Below, one piece after another: positions 34,572 through 46,240 of a stretch of 64,000 nucleotides of DNA. The notes beneath the pieces were generated by a model. The model did no database searches. It was not told the origin of the DNA and worked only from the letters and a program-made list of their open reading frames with translations. The number at the start of each line of letters is the position of its first letter. The stretch's first letter is position 1. Origin of the DNA: Piromyces finnis (Eukaryota; Neocallimastigomycota; Neocallimastigomycetes; Neocallimastigales; Neocallimastigaceae); contig MCFH01000032.1 of the NCBI GenBank assembly GCA_002104945.1, forward strand, positions 186,001-250,000, in the 5' to 3' direction. The translations under genes were made by a program, and so were the position numbers.

Positions 34572-34598
34572 ATAATTATTACAAAAAAATTGTAAAGA

Positions 34599-34670
34599 AG
34601 CAGCGTAGCGCAGTGGAAGCGTGGTGGGCTCATAACCCACAGGTCGTATGATCGAAACATACCGCTGCTA
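34599..34670 (+). tRNA. Initiator tRNA-Met (CAU), copy 2
   Basis: Identical in all 72 bases to the copy at 9842. Preceded by ATTGTAAAGA, the residual native 5' spacer, and LTR E. Followed by an AT-rich spacer and a T8 run at 34687-34694 as Pol III terminator. Confidence 0.97.
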
Positions 34671-34686
34671 AGAAATTTTAATTTTA

Positions 34687-34694
34687 TTTTTTTT
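34687..34694 (+). terminator. Pol III T8 terminator of tRNA copy 2
   Basis: Eight T residues 16 bp past the tRNA, in the conserved 3' spacer (34671-34732) that ends AAAAGAT. Confidence 0.75.
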
Positions 34695-34732
34695 AACAAA
34701 AGCCTTGTTCGCCGTGCGTAACGGCAAAAGAT

Positions 34733-36551
34733 TGAATGGGCATTGTATAATGAAATGGAATTTGGTATCCAGAAATGTTCAACAATGGTGATTCATCCTG
34801 AATCAATAGAAAATCGGAACAAGAAAGATCCAACATTTTACTTAGCAGGAAAACCCATTCCAACTACTGACTGCTACACTTATCTTGGTGTTCCATTTGA
34901 TAAGAATTTGTCCCTTAAACCAGTTATTAAAACTCTTAATAACAAAGTTCTGAAAGTATTCTTTTCAGTCAGTAAATTCTTAAAAAATCCTGATATTCCT
35001 ATTTCTTTCAAAAAGCTAGTACTTAACTCACAAGTGATTAACAGAGTTTCATACTTTGCACCATTACTTGGATCCAACAAAGCTAGGTCTAGGATTGCTC
35101 AGAAGCATGTTAACAAAGGAATACGATGGGTTGCCGGAGTTCATAAAGCTGTATCGTTTATATCTTTATACTCTATTTCAAAAGATTTGAGTATTCCTCC
35201 ATTGTCAGCCAAATGTGCGTTAGCTCAGGTTTGATGTTTTAACAAATGGAAAAACTCGAATTGTATTATCTCACACCTTGTCAATTACATTCCTAAATTT
35301 AGAAAATATACATGGTGCAAATCAAGTAGGACACTTGATAAAAAACTAAAGAAACATGGAGATGTTAAAGCAGTTAAAAACTTTTATTGGAAAGATCTCA
35401 AAGGAAATTCAATCAAAGCACAATATTATGATGATAATAAATTTATTGAAACTAAAGATTTTATCAAATTATGTTATGAGTACCCAGAATTTGCCTATGG
35501 TTTCTACTGGCTATTGAAAGCAAGAAGCGGATACAAGTTGGATGCTAGAGTTGCAAAAGCTGCTAAATTTGTTGATCCAGTTTGTCCTAACTATTGTCCA
35601 TGTTGCAAGTGTGGTGTTCAAAGTATTAAACATTGGTTATTAGATTGTCCAACATTTAGAGATATCCGTATTAAACATTATGATTCCATAGTCCAGCTAT
35701 TAAATTTTTTCAGTCAACGTAATTCCAATAGTCCTATCAATAATAATGAAAATGTTAATATCAGTAGAGATAGCAATAACAGTAATAGTAATAGTAACAA
35801 TAGTACTAATAATATTAACAATAGTAATAGTAACAATAGTAATAATAACAATAATAATAATAACAATAATAGTAATAGAAATAATAATATTAGTAATGAT
35901 AGCAATAGTGAAGATAATAATTCTAATTTAGATAGTAATTTAGTTAATGATAGTAATAGTTCTAATAATCCGGTGAATATTAATGTGTATGATTATTCTA
36001 GTGTGTGCAGTAAAATATTTAAATTCCTTATTGGGGGAAGAAGTTTTAACAATATCAATTACAATTTAAGGGAATGGAAAGAACTTTGCAAGTGTCAGAT
36101 TCAATCTGGCACTAATGAAGGAACACCATTCTTGACGGTAACCGCGGAACTTCTAACCAAAATCATGCCTTTTGCTATTGGCCAGCAATGGTCAATGTTC
36201 AAAAGGTTTGAAGCAACATCCAAGAGCGTCAATACTGAGGAAACAGTAAGACAGGCCAGGAGGGCCAGCACAACCAATGGAGATCATAATTTTGTTCCAT
36301 GACAAAATTTTGATCTTTGGCTCGGTGTCCCATTGGAAGTCAAATACAATTATTATACTTTAGTATAATAGTGGCTTTCTTACTTTAATTAAAATTACTA
36401 GAATACATTATACCCAATTTTTATTCATTCGTGTTTATTTAAACATATTTTTTTTATTTTTATTTTTAATTTTTTTTTATAACATGTATTATAATTTTAA
36501 TTAAATTAATAATAAAGTTTAAAAATATTTGATACCGTTAAAAAAAAAAAA
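34733..36551 (+). mobile_element. 5'-truncated LINE copy 3
   Basis: The last third of the LINE begins at TGAATGGGC within the reverse transcriptase domain, directly after AAAAGAT and 62 bp downstream of tRNA copy 2, the same site as copy 1. It ends with the element 3' UTR and 12 A residues. The GTCGATGTTG spacer follows. It could be a 5'-truncated insertion or a deletion of a longer copy. Confidence 0.88.
34735..36302 (+). pseudogene. LINE reverse transcriptase C-terminal fragment with one nonsense codon
   Basis: In frame with the ORFs at 11081 and 16766 from EWALYNEMEFG onward. It includes the thumb region, the CPCCKCG zinc knuckle, the Asn/Ser tract and the C-terminal block ending NGDHNFVP. 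One Arg codon has become TGA at 35232-35234; otherwise the frame stays open. It lacks the endonuclease and the catalytic FADD, so it cannot act alone. The Asn/Ser tract is longer than in the intact copies. Confidence 0.9.
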
Positions 36552-36622
36552 GTCGATGTTGGTTTTTTTGGTAATAGTGGACTCTTAATAGATAAGATTA
36601 TATATTTTTCCAATACACAAAA
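36552..36622 (+). other. Displaced 5' spacer of tRNA-Met unit 3
   Basis: Matches 21541-21611 closely and again stops at the CACAAAA tract where LTR A begins. The remainder (TTGTAAAGA) is next to tRNA copy 3, 21 kb away. Confidence 0.75.
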
Positions 36623-37198
36623 TGATATTAATCTTAAATTTAAAATTTAATTCAAAAAGTGATTATTACATTATATCTTACTGTATAACTGTAATAAAAT
36701 CAATAACTATATGCAATAAAAGGAATAAAAGTAATTAGAAATAACAATAAAAGAAATAATTAAAAGCTAAAAAATATAAAAAGTTGTTTATTTTACAATT
36801 AAAGTAATAAATATTTTAAATGTTTATTTTACAATTAATTAAAGTAATAATTATTTTTAATATTTTAATAAAAGTGTTTAATTATACTATTTTATAACAT
36901 GAATTATTATATTTGTTTACTTTTAAAGTGTAATTTACTAAAGAAATTATTAAATATTTAATTTAACAATTAATTTAACAAAAGTTATATATTTTGATCT
37001 CGATTAATTAAAGTTTATTATTTTCTTTCAATAATCAAAATATATGCAGTGTTAAGGATTAATTTTATTTTAGAATTTTGGTACAGTAATTAGTTAAACT
37101 AGAACTTATTTTAAAGTTACTTTTAGGGTTAACTTAATCAGGTTTAATAATAATTTTATATTTATTAATTTTATATTTATTAATTTCATTATTTATCA
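36623..37198 (-). mobile_element. Solo LTR, family A (short form, second copy)
   Basis: 576 bp, nearly identical to 21612-22190 and at the same place relative to the tRNA spacer. Because the LINE 3' part, spacer and LTR are all shared, a duplication of this segment is likelier than two independent insertions of the same shortened form. Confidence 0.7.
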
Positions 37199-37780
37199 AA
37201 ATGATAACGGATTGGTAGTTATATTACAACTTTTTAACTACTTCTTCTGTTATCTTATATTGTTTTATCTCGACAGTTATTGTACGAGCTTTAACAATAT
37301 CTACTAATTTTATTTAATATATTTAATTTGTTTTATAATTTTAATAGTTTTATTATTTAATAATATTTATATAGAATAATAACACCAGATTTATTCTATA
37401 AAATATTATTTATTATTAACACAATAATCACAAATTAGACAAGTTTAATTTCGTTTTTATATTTTCTTTTATTTATTGTTTTTACACTCTTTTTAACAAT
37501 AATTTTATTATATAAAAACTTATTTTTGTCTTTTAAATATTATTATGTATTAACTAATTAATTATATCAACTATCATTAAAATTTAACTTATTATTAATA
37601 GTCAAAGTCTTCCCATTTTCTACTAAAAATTATTATTATTCTTTATATTAAAAATTATTTTTATAATTTAACCCAATCAAATATATAAATTTATAAAATA
37701 TTTGATTTTATGTAAATTATATTTTTATAATAAACTATATAAAATTATTTAATAATTATTTTATAATAAAATTTTCTACT

Positions 37781-38050
37781 TGTGAACATTTATGGACACA
37801 TAATTTTATTTATTTATATCATATATTTATTACACACGTGACTATTTTATAAAAACATAAACATGTATTAAAAGTGTTGTAAACGTAATGTCTACGTGTT
37901 GTAGAGAAAGTTATTTTTTATTTATTTTATTTTATTTTCTATGGTCACATGACCTTACATCTCATTATATAACTGTAATATTTACAATGTAACTTTTTCT
38001 CTTTGTTAACCTTATTAATAAAATTATTTATTAATTAAATTTATTTCACA
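37781..38050 (+). repeat. 5' LTR of Copia element
   Basis: TGTGAACATT to TTATTTCACA, with TATATAA near 37970. The adjoining internal sequence GATTAAGAGTCTCAAACTC does not begin TGG, so primer binding may use an internal part of a tRNA, as in Drosophila copia; not demonstrated. Confidence 0.9.
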
Positions 38051-38136
38051 GATTAAGAGTCTCAAACTCTAATCAATAATAAAATTTCTTAAGAAAAATT
38101 TAAAGCAAAAATTTTTGTGTGTTTAAAAATTTTAGT

Positions 38137-40293
38137 ATGTCCCAGCAATTAATTTTAGCCAATAATCAACGTCTTCATGGAAAATCCAACTTTGACACTT
38201 GGAGTCTTTTAATCAAGTCAGCTGCTTCTAGACAGGGTCTAACTAGCTATCTTGATTATGACATTGTTGGAACCATCAAAGACGACAGCTTTAAGATAGA
38301 CTTTAATCTTAAAGATGTTTACACTATGGCTATTGTAAAAATTATTGCTAACTACCGTACTAATAACTTACTCGCGTCCGTTTACAAAACCTTCACTAAA
38401 GCTATGGGGGAGGACGCAAACCCAAGCAGCAACATTAATAACATTAATGTTGTAGCCGCCAATAAATTGGCAAACTCGCCAATTTATAAGGCCGAGATAG
38501 TATCAGCAGCTGAAAGTCTTAATGCTGATGCACACCTTATGATCATTCAAAATGTGGATGAGAAGATCCTCAGAGAGATTGGTCATAATACTAGCTGTTA
38601 CCAAGTATTCAAGAAGTTGAATACAAAATACGGTAACGCTAATGCAGACATCGAATACTGGCTAAAAAAGTTAAGAAAATTACATACTGAAGATGTAAGC
38701 AAAGTCAGTAAAACCATTGATAATGTCAGGGAAATCTTCCTTGAGATGTCTGAACAAAGAATGTCCTTAAGTGAAAGGGAAAAACTAAAATATATGTACA
38801 ATTCCCTTCCAAGAAGTGTCAAGAACCAAGTAAGTGTAACCTTAGATGAAACTTATGATCAGCTCTATGAGAAGGTCAAAAGTTACATCAACGCCAAATC
38901 CTACTTCGAAGATTGGACCAACAACGACCAAGATGAAGATGACGAAGTTGATGATCCAATGGATGTTGATTTTGTTAGTAGAGAAAACAAATCAACAAAG
39001 AATAAAAGCTACGGTAATAGAAGAAATATAAACAGAAGCCACCGTACCTACTGCCATATCTGCTGTGAACATGGACACTCTACCGAAATGTGTGAATACA
39101 ACCAAAAGGCCAAAATGGAAAGGGACCAAAGAAAAAACAACAACAGGGCCTTTAACCAAAGTAAACAAAAGAGAAATTCACAACAAGGGAGGCAAGTTCA
39201 CAAGAAAAAACAACAAAAGAAATTCGAACAAGAAGTAGATTTCGTCGAAGACTATGACGATAATGAAAATTATGGAATTAACGTAGAATTCGAAGATATC
39301 AGACCTCTGACAGAAAGAAATATCTACCTAATTGAAAAGGATGAAGTTACAGAGGAAGACACTCCTAACACAAAGGATATAGATTATGTGTATGGAGAAA
39401 ATAAATACGACGAATGGTTCTATGATACTGGTGCCGCCGAACATATCGTTAATAATAAGGACATTCTAGAGAACTTCACAGAAGAGCACATTCAACTTAG
39501 ATGTGCAAATGGAACTACATGTGAATTTAGTGGTTATGGTTCATATGAGTTTAAGGTAAAAGACAAAACTTACAAGTTAGAAAAAGTTTTGTACTCAGAC
39601 AAAGTTAGCAAGAATTTAATTAGTGGTGTAGGACTTGCTAAAGTTGGTTTAAGAAGCATTATAGATATTACTGATGATGGAAAAGTCAGGCTTATTTTCA
39701 AGGACTCTGAAAATAAAAATATAATGCAAACGTATTCAAATGAATTAAATCAATTTAAAATTAAGCTCATAAACATTAATAAAAAGATAAATGAACCATT
39801 TATTGCAAACTTTGAAGATGATTTAGGTATATGGCATAAGAGATTAGGCCATTTCTACCAGAAGGATCTGAAGAAATACCTAAAACAACATAAAATTAAA
39901 GTAACTCCTTGCCTAGACTGTAAAATATCTAAAATGAAGAAGTCTCCACATAACAAAACCGTACCCAAAGCCGGAAGAGTTCTAGAGACTATTCACTCCG
40001 ATATTTCAGGCCCGTTTAATTCATCCGTCAATAATAAGAAGTATTATATGACTATGCTGGATGAATACTCAAGAAAACTCTGGATTTATACTCTCAAGTC
40101 AAGGTCTGAGGCACCGGACATTATTATTGAATTCCTAAAGAATGCCAATAATACTTTTGACAAATATAAAGTCAAAACATTCAAGACAGATGGTGCAAAA
40201 GAGTATAATAGTAGTAAAGTTATAAAATATTGTAAGGAAAACGGTATATCTAAGATAAATTCACCTCCTTACATACATGAATTAAATGGTAAA
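38137..40293 (+). pseudogene. Copia Gag-Pol, N-terminal part (Gag, protease, start of integrase)
   Basis: 719 codons from the ATG at 38137 to the Gypsy H insertion. Gag has a Copia-type start (LHGKSNFDTWSLLIKSA) and a CCHC-like knuckle (CHICCEHGHSTEMC, about 304). Protease: WFYDTGAAEHI (about 428). The GAG-pre-integrase motif IWHKRLGH and CLDCKISKMKKSPHN zinc finger are followed by HSDISGPF (about 619) and TDGAKEY of the integrase core. The frame enters Gypsy H after NGK and stops at 40327-40329 within its LTR. The protein continues in the same frame at 46241. Confidence 0.93.
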
Positions 40294-40836
40294 TGTAACG
40301 AATCTATTAGAAAATTAATATTGTCTTAATGGTTAGTATTTAAGACATTAATCTGGATCACTCGGGTTCGACTCACACCTTGATCCAAAATTTATTTTAA
40401 ATTATTTATTTAACAATTTAATTTATGACTCATAGAAACTTATAGAACTTATTCGAAAAAGAATAAGTTCGAATATTCGAAAAATTAAATATTTTATGTA
40501 TTTTTATCACGAGATTCATTTTATGTAATTTTTAATTAATTTAAAGAATAATTTAGAAAGAAAATTTAATTTTTGATTTAGCCACATCAGATTTAGAAAA
40601 AGTATAAATAGAAGTGGTTTGAATCGAAAATTAAAAAATTGTGTTTTTATTAACTATTAACTTTTAACTTTTAAATTTTAAAAAAAAAAATATTTATTAT
40701 TAAAAAATAATTTAAATAAAAAATAATTAAAAATTTTAATAAATAAAATTAATTGACTTATTGGGATCAAAATTATTATCTATATAAAGTTTATTAATTA
40801 CCACATTATTAAATACTTATATAGATACGCGTTACA
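40294..40836 (+). repeat. 5' LTR of Gypsy H
   Basis: Contains a tRNA-like segment (40321-40387), a perfect 10 bp hairpin GAACTTATTC-GAAAAA-GAATAAGTTC (40445-40470), a TATA box TATAAATA (40603-40610) and the putative transcript start region GTGTTTTTATT (40641-40651). Confidence 0.93.
40321..40387 (+). other. tRNA-like segment with A-box and B-box-like motifs in LTR H
   Basis: TCTTAATGGTTAG resembles the D arm of Glu/Asp tRNAs (A box) and GGGTTCGACTC is a good B box, about 40 bp apart. The 3' end reads CTTGATCCA. The left acceptor strand does not pair, so this is not a tRNA gene. An exact second copy lies in the 3' LTR (45720-45786). Confidence 0.5.
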
Positions 40837-40846
40837 ATAAAAACAC
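40837..40846 (+). promoter_or_regulatory. Probable self-primer binding site of Gypsy H
   Basis: ATAAAAACAC directly follows the 5' LTR. With the last LTR base it is the 11 nt reverse complement of GTGTTTTTATT at 40641-40651, which lies 38 nt after the TATA box start. Same geometry as in Gypsy D. Confidence 0.7.
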
Positions 40847-41052
40847 CAGTTGTAACATATTCCCTTTACCTTAATTAATTTGTTTATTTTTCCTACCTGT
40901 TATAGTGTCTACCCTTGGTTTAAATATCCACTTGTATATTAGTATCTACCTGACTTTTGTACTTTTCTGTTTTGCTACTTTAGATACTACTTCTGTTTAC
41001 TCCTTTATTTTTTCTCTAGGCAATAGACACTACCTTTGTATATTGTTTTACA

Positions 41053-41130
41053 ACTCTTTTGGACTCTCTTGGACTCTTGGACTCTCTCGGATTCTTTTGG
41101 ACTCTTTTGGACTCTTTTGGACTCTCTTGG
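41053..41130 (+). repeat. ACTCTTTTGG minisatellite in Gypsy H leader
   Basis: About eight tandem copies of a 10 bp unit with small variants (ACTCTCTTGG, ATTCTTTTGG), just upstream of the Gag start. Confidence 0.8.
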
Positions 41131-41186
41131 ATATATTATACGATTAAATTGAATTAAAATTAGATATTTTCAATAAAATAAAGAAT

Positions 41187-44100
41187 ATGGATGAAGAATT
41201 GATGAACCATGCTACGTTGAAGGATGGTTTCGCTGGAAATCGTCGTTTCTTTAAGGGTTTTCTCGCCAAAATAGAATTAATCTTTATGGTCTACCCAGAG
41301 CGCTACGCGGATGACGAAGCAAAAATCGTCTATATTATTTCAAGACTATATGGTGAAGCCTTGAATTGGGCTGCATCATTAATTCACAACCATGACGAAT
41401 GCCTATTAAATTATGACTCATTTGTTGCAAAGCTTAAATCTGTGTTTGGCAACAACGACTCAACATTTGTGGCTAATCAAAAGCTTCGAACTATAAAGCA
41501 AAGGAAAATCGGAGAAATTCAAAAATATATTCTTGAATTTAACCGATACTCTGATGACTCCTCTTGGAACGAAAGTGCAAAAATGGACGCCTTCTTAGCT
41601 GGACTACAAGATCAAGTCGCCAATAGAATTTTAGAAATGTTTCCCGGTCCACAAACGCTACTAAATTTACAAGTTATAGCATCAAGAATCGATTCTAGAA
41701 TCGATACCAATAGAAGATTTTTCAACAACAATCACTCTAATAGCACCAATCAAAACCGAAGAACTGAAGCAAATAGAAAACCTTTCACTTCGAGAAATAA
41801 GAAAACTTACGGACCGCTTACCTCAGAAGAAAAGGCTAGAAGAATTAAGGAGAATCTCTGTTTATATTGTGGTTCTCCAGATCACAAGTTAAACAACTGT
41901 CCAAAAAGAAGTAAAAATGAAAAAACAGCTGGGACTCATATTTCTAATTCTATGCCTGAAAAGAAACCTAGAATAAGATTCTCCGATAATCCCCATTTGA
42001 AACAACCAGTTTTTGAGTTCCAACTCAATACTTCCGACGTCTCCGTTAACACTAAACTACTAATTGATTCAGGATCCCAACTTAACCTAATAGATGTGGT
42101 CTTTGCAGAAGAAAACAACATTCCTTTTGATAAATCCGTCTCTCTCGACAAAATCTCTGGTATTGGTGGGGAACAACAAGTCTTAGGTAAATCCATCCCA
42201 ATTTCAATTAAATACAAAAACCACCAATGTAAAACTATATTTTATATTGTAGACCTCCCGGGATATTGTGGTATCTTAGGTGCTGAATGGTTACATCAGC
42301 ACAACCCTATTATTAACTTCGTTGAAAAAGAATTATCTTTTAATTCAAATTTCTGTTTGTCACATTGCTCTGTCATTCCAAATGTTGCCCCTACTTATGT
42401 TATTTCTTCTATTTCTAATGATTCCAAACCTTCTTGTAGCACTTCAACCAATTCTTATATCCATGATTCTGTAACAAATCTTCCAAAAAGTCAAGATTCC
42501 ACCACTAACACTTCTAGTAATCAAGAAGTTATTCTACCCGCTGAACTTCAAGCCTTTGAAGATGTATTTAATGAAAAAGCCGCTGAACAATTGCCGCCAC
42601 ATAGGCAATACGATTGTGAAATCCGTCTTAAGCCGGACTCCAAACTTTTCTATGGACCAATTTATCCTTTAACGGATAAAGAATCAATGGTATTGAAGGA
42701 ATACATTGATGAAAATTTGCGAAGAGGTTTCATCAGACCTTCGAAGTCTCCGGCTGGTGCCCCAGTGCTTTTTGTCCCGAAGAAAAATGGTGAACTACGT
42801 CTATGTCAAGATTATAGGAAATTAAACGAAATCACAATCCGTGATTCATACCCTTTACCATTAATTATTGACATGTTGGAACATCTAGGTAAAAGCAACA
42901 TCTTCTCCAAACTTGATTTAAGATCCGCTTACAATCTTGTGAGGATAAAAGAAGGTGATGAATTCAAAACTGCTTTTACTTGCAAATATGGACACTTTGA
43001 ATATACTGTAATGCCGTTTGGTTTGAAGAACGCGCCTGCAGTATTCCAACATTTCATTAATGATGTGCTTGATGGAATCTTGGGAGTATTTGTCTTCAGT
43101 TATATTGATGACTTAATTATTTTTTCGGAAAATTTTGAAACACATGTTATGCAAGTCAAAGAAGTACTTAACAGACTTAGAAAAGCGGGACTTTATGCAA
43201 AACTTGAAAAATGTGAGTTTTTTGTCCCATTTATCGATTTCTTAGGTCATCGTATATCGTCTGATGGTATTTTAATGGATCCTAAGAAGATTGCATCTAT
43301 CCTGGAATGGCCAACTCCTAGAAACGTTAAAGAAGTTCAAGCGTTTCTTGGGTTAGCTAATTATTATAGAAGATTCATTGCCGGTTTTGCTGAGATCGCA
43401 CAACCACTGAATGCGTTACTTAAGAAGGATGTTAAATTCTGCTTCTCTCATCAGTGTGAAAATTCTTTTAGTTTAATCAAATCCAAATTTGCTTCTTCCC
43501 CTGTTCTTGCATACCCGAATCGTGATATACCTTTCATAGTTGAAACGGATGCAAGTAATTTCGCTATAGGAGCAATCCTTTCACAAACGAATCCAAAAGA
43601 CAAGTCGGTTCATCCAGTGGCATTTTTCTCTAGATCGCTTAGTTCTTCTGAAAGGAACTATCCGATCTACGATAAAGAACTTTTAGCAATTGTAGCTGCT
43701 TTAGAAACTTGGCGACATCTACTCAAAGGAACTACTCAGCCTTTCAAAATTTTCTCGGATCACAGGAATTTGCTCTACCAGAAGAAACCCGAAAAAATGA
43801 CCCAAAGATTAGTTCGTTGGTCTTTGTTTCTTACCGAGTTTAACTTTATCATCGTTTATCGGTCGGGTTCTGCTAATGGTAAACCTGACGCTTTATCTAG
43901 AAGACCAGATTACTTAGAAAATTTTAAGTATAACAATGACATTCCAAATTCCGTCCTTAGACCCGAAAACTTTTGTGCCATGGTTCTGGATAACAATCCC
44001 CTTATGGATAAAATCATTTCAAATAGCAAAGATGATAAATTTTACTTTGAAGTATGCAAATATTTAGAAACTCAAATTCCCCCAGTCCCTCATTCACAAA

Positions 44101-45422
44101 TCGAAAACTTTAAAATTCAAGATGGTGTATTATTATTCAATGATAGGATCTATGTCCCTCATGATTGTCGTTTGGAAGTTCTTAAGATTTGTCACGACTC
44201 ACCCTCCGCTGGACACTTCAGATTAAAGAAAACTACTTCCCTTATTGTTCGTGACTTTTGGTGGCCTTTTCTCTCTGTTGATGTTAAAGAATATGTAAAG
44301 TCTTGTGAAATATGCTGCCGTTCAAAGGACTCTCGACACAAACCTTATGGATTTCTTTCTCCTTTGGAAATTGCTGAACGTCCTTGGTCTTCCGTATCTA
44401 TGGACTTTATTACAGATCTTCCACCTTCTCAAAAGTATACTTGCATTCTCGTTGTCACTGATAGATTAACTAAATTATGTCATTTTATTCCTTTTGAGAA
44501 CATTCCTTCTGCCTCCGATACTGCTGATGCTTTCATGATCAACGTTTTTCGTCTCCACGGATTACCAAATGAAATTCTTTCGGATAGAGGTACTCAATTT
44601 ACCTCTAAATTCTGGAATTCAATTTGCAAATCTTTTGATATAAACCTAAAATTTTCTTCTTCCTACCATCACCAAACAAACGGGCTGACGGAGAGGGTAA
44701 ACTCCGTTGTAGAACAATACCTAAGGTGTTACTCAAATTATAAAGGCTCTAACTGGTACAAGTTCTTACATCTTGCTGAATTTAGTTACAATAATGCCGT
44801 TCAAGAATCTACCAAAACTTCACCATTTTTTGCTAACTATGGCTATAATCCAAAACATTCTCCCATTTTACCAAGTCGTACCGAGATACCAACTGCGGAT
44901 GAATTCACAAGAAATTTCAAAGAAATAATTAAAACTCTTAAAGATAACTTGAAGAAATCCATTAATCAACAAGAAAAATTCGCAAACAAACACAGAAGTA
45001 AAGCCCCTGAACTCAAGGTAAATGATAAAGTATGGATCAACAGTTCTTTAATAATGCGTAATGGTAATAAGAAGTTAAAACCTAGAAAACTTGGTCCGTA
45101 CAAAATAATTGAAAAAATTTCTCCAGTTTCTTTCAAATTGGAGTTACCAAAGGAAATTCGTATTCATCCAGTCATCCACGTTTCAGAATTGGAACCCTAC
45201 CATGAAGATAAGTTCAAAAGAAAGCAACCGCCACCTCCACCAGTTATTGTAGATAATAATGAAGAATTTGAAGTTGAGGAGATATTGGACAAAAGAAGAT
45301 ATTATGGTAAAGTTCAATACCTAATTAAATGGAAAGGATATCCGATATCTGAAGCATCTTGGGAGCCAGAAAATAATTTAAATTGTCCAGAGCTACTTAA
45401 GGAATTCAACGAAAAGAAATGA
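41187..45422 (+). CDS. Gypsy H Gag-Pol polyprotein with chromodomain
   Basis: 1411 residues, one continuous frame from the ATG after AAAGAAT. Gag ends with the knuckle [14 protein letters not shown] (about 224). Protease: [13 protein letters not shown] (about 292). Reverse transcriptase: [25 protein letters not shown] (about 639). RNase [28 protein letters not shown]. Integrase: zinc finger ([14 protein letters not shown]), SMDFI (about 1072), [22 protein letters not shown], and the GPY/F module [10 protein letters not shown]. The tail [10 protein letters not shown]...YLIKWKGYP...SWEPENNL is a textbook chromodomain (about 1359-1400), including the aromatic cage positions. No breaks. Related to, but clearly different from, Gypsy D. 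Confidence 0.95.
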   Translation: MDEELMNHATLKDGFAGNRRFFKGFLAKIELIFMVYPERYADDEAKIVYIISRLYGEALNWAASLIHNHDECLLNYDSFVAKLKSVFGNNDSTFVANQKLRTIKQRKIGEIQKYILEFNRYSDDSSWNESAKMDAFLAGLQDQVANRILEMFPGPQTLLNLQVIASRIDSRIDTNRRFFNNNHSNSTNQNRRTEANRKPFTSRNKKTYGPLTSEEKARRIKENLCLYCGSPDHKLNNCPKRSKNEKTAGTHISNSMPEKKPRIRFSDNPHLKQPVFEFQLNTSDVSVNTKLLIDSGSQLNLIDVVFAEENNIPFDKSVSLDKISGIGGEQQVLGKSIPISIKYKNHQCKTIFYIVDLPGYCGILGAEWLHQHNPIINFVEKELSFNSNFCLSHCSVIPNVAPTYVISSISNDSKPSCSTSTNSYIHDSVTNLPKSQDSTTNTSSNQEVILPAELQAFEDVFNEKAAEQLPPHRQYDCEIRLKPDSKLFYGPIYPLTDKESMVLKEYIDENLRRGFIRPSKSPAGAPVLFVPKKNGELRLCQDYRKLNEITIRDSYPLPLIIDMLEHLGKSNIFSKLDLRSAYNLVRIKEGDEFKTAFTCKYGHFEYTVMPFGLKNAPAVFQHFINDVLDGILGVFVFSYIDDLIIFSENFETHVMQVKEVLNRLRKAGLYAKLEKCEFFVPFIDFLGHRISSDGILMDPKKIASILEWPTPRNVKEVQAFLGLANYYRRFIAGFAEIAQPLNALLKKDVKFCFSHQCENSFSLIKSKFASSPVLAYPNRDIPFIVETDASNFAIGAILSQTNPKDKSVHPVAFFSRSLSSSERNYPIYDKELLAIVAALETWRHLLKGTTQPFKIFSDHRNLLYQKKPEKMTQRLVRWSLFLTEFNFIIVYRSGSANGKPDALSRRPDYLENFKYNNDIPNSVLRPENFCAMVLDNNPLMDKIISNSKDDKFYFEVCKYLETQIPPVPHSQIENFKIQDGVLLFNDRIYVPHDCRLEVLKICHDSPSAGHFRLKKTTSLIVRDFWWPFLSVDVKEYVKSCEICCRSKDSRHKPYGFLSPLEIAERPWSSVSMDFITDLPPSQKYTCILVVTDRLTKLCHFIPFENIPSASDTADAFMINVFRLHGLPNEILSDRGTQFTSKFWNSICKSFDINLKFSSSYHHQTNGLTERVNSVVEQYLRCYSNYKGSNWYKFLHLAEFSYNNAVQESTKTSPFFANYGYNPKHSPILPSRTEIPTADEFTRNFKEIIKTLKDNLKKSINQQEKFANKHRSKAPELKVNDKVWINSSLIMRNGNKKLKPRKLGPYKIIEKISPVSFKLELPKEIRIHPVIHVSELEPYHEDKFKRKQPPPPPVIVDNNEEFEVEEILDKRRYYGKVQYLIKWKGYPISEASWEPENNLNCPELLKEFNEKK

Positions 45423-45692
45423 TTTCAACGGAAACTTTATTTTAATTTATCTTAATTTTATTTTTAATTTTATTCTTAAAAAAAAAAAAAAAAAAAAAAT
45501 TATTTTCTTAAATTTTAAATTTACTTTAAGCATGTATTTAATATCAAATATATAATATAAAAAATTATTTTTATTGTAATTCAATTAGTATAGTTTAAGT
45601 TTATAGTAGTTATATAGCCTAAAAAATTAATTTAATAAAACATAAAATGAACCCAAAGATTCGTCTGGTATCCGAATCCTGGAGGAGGACCA

Positions 45693-46235
45693 TGTAACGA
45701 ATCTATTAGAAAATTAATATTGTCTTAATGGTTAGTATTTAAGACATTAATCTGGATCACTCGGGTTCGACTCACACCTTGATCCAAAATTTATTTTAAA
45801 TTATTTATTTAACAATTTAATTTATGACTCATAGAAACTTATAGAACTTATTCGAAAAAGAATAAGTTCGAATATTCGAAAAATTAAATATTTTATGTAT
45901 TTTTATCACGAGATTCATTTTATGTAATTTTTAATTAATTTAAAGAATAATTTAGAAAGAAAATTTAATTTTTGATTTAGCCACATCAGATTTAGAAAAA
46001 GTATAAATAGAAGTGGTTTGAATCGAAAATTAAAAAATTGTGTTTTTATTAACTATTAACTTTTAACTTTTAAATTTTAAAAAAAAAAATATTTATTATT
46101 AAAAAATAATTTAAATAAAAAATAATTAAAAATTTTAATAAATAAAATTAATTGACTTATTGGGATCAAAATTATTATCTATATAAAGTTTATTAATTAC
46201 CACATTATTAAATACTTATATAGATACGCGTTACA
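45693..46235 (+). repeat. 3' LTR of Gypsy H
   Basis: Same length and apparently same sequence as the 5' LTR, including the tRNA-like segment and the hairpin. Followed by GTAAA and the second half of the Copia integrase. Confidence 0.93.
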
Positions 46236-46240
46236 GTAAA

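Larger units (their letters stand above)
27208..34583. mobile_element. LTR family E, forward copy split by Gypsy element D
   Basis: The LTR runs TGTAAGAATTAATAATT (27208) to 28031 and resumes after the nested element for its last bases, ending AATTATTACA at 34583. Without D it is about 830 bp. It is flanked by AAAA on the left and AAAAAA on the right, then TTGTAAAGA and the tRNA at 34599. It therefore lies 15 bp upstream of mature tRNA copy 2. Confidence 0.72.
40294..46235 (+). mobile_element. Ty3/Gypsy chromovirus H, nested in Copia integrase
   Basis: 543 bp LTRs (40294-40836, 45693-46235), starting TGTAACG and ending CGTTACA, look identical. The target duplication is GTAAA (40289-40293 and 46236-46240). 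A purine-rich GGAGGAGGACCA precedes the 3' LTR. Single intact gag-pol ORF with a canonical chromodomain. Unrelated at the LTR level to Gypsy D. Confidence 0.96.

Noticed and set aside
35714-35931. Poly-Leu and poly-Ile open frames on both strands
   Set aside because: They are shadows of the AAT/AGT microsatellite inside the LINE Asn/Ser tract.
40905-41147. Open frame of 80 codons upstream of Gypsy H gag
   Set aside because: It is made largely of the ACTCTTTTGG minisatellite in the leader and lacks coding character.
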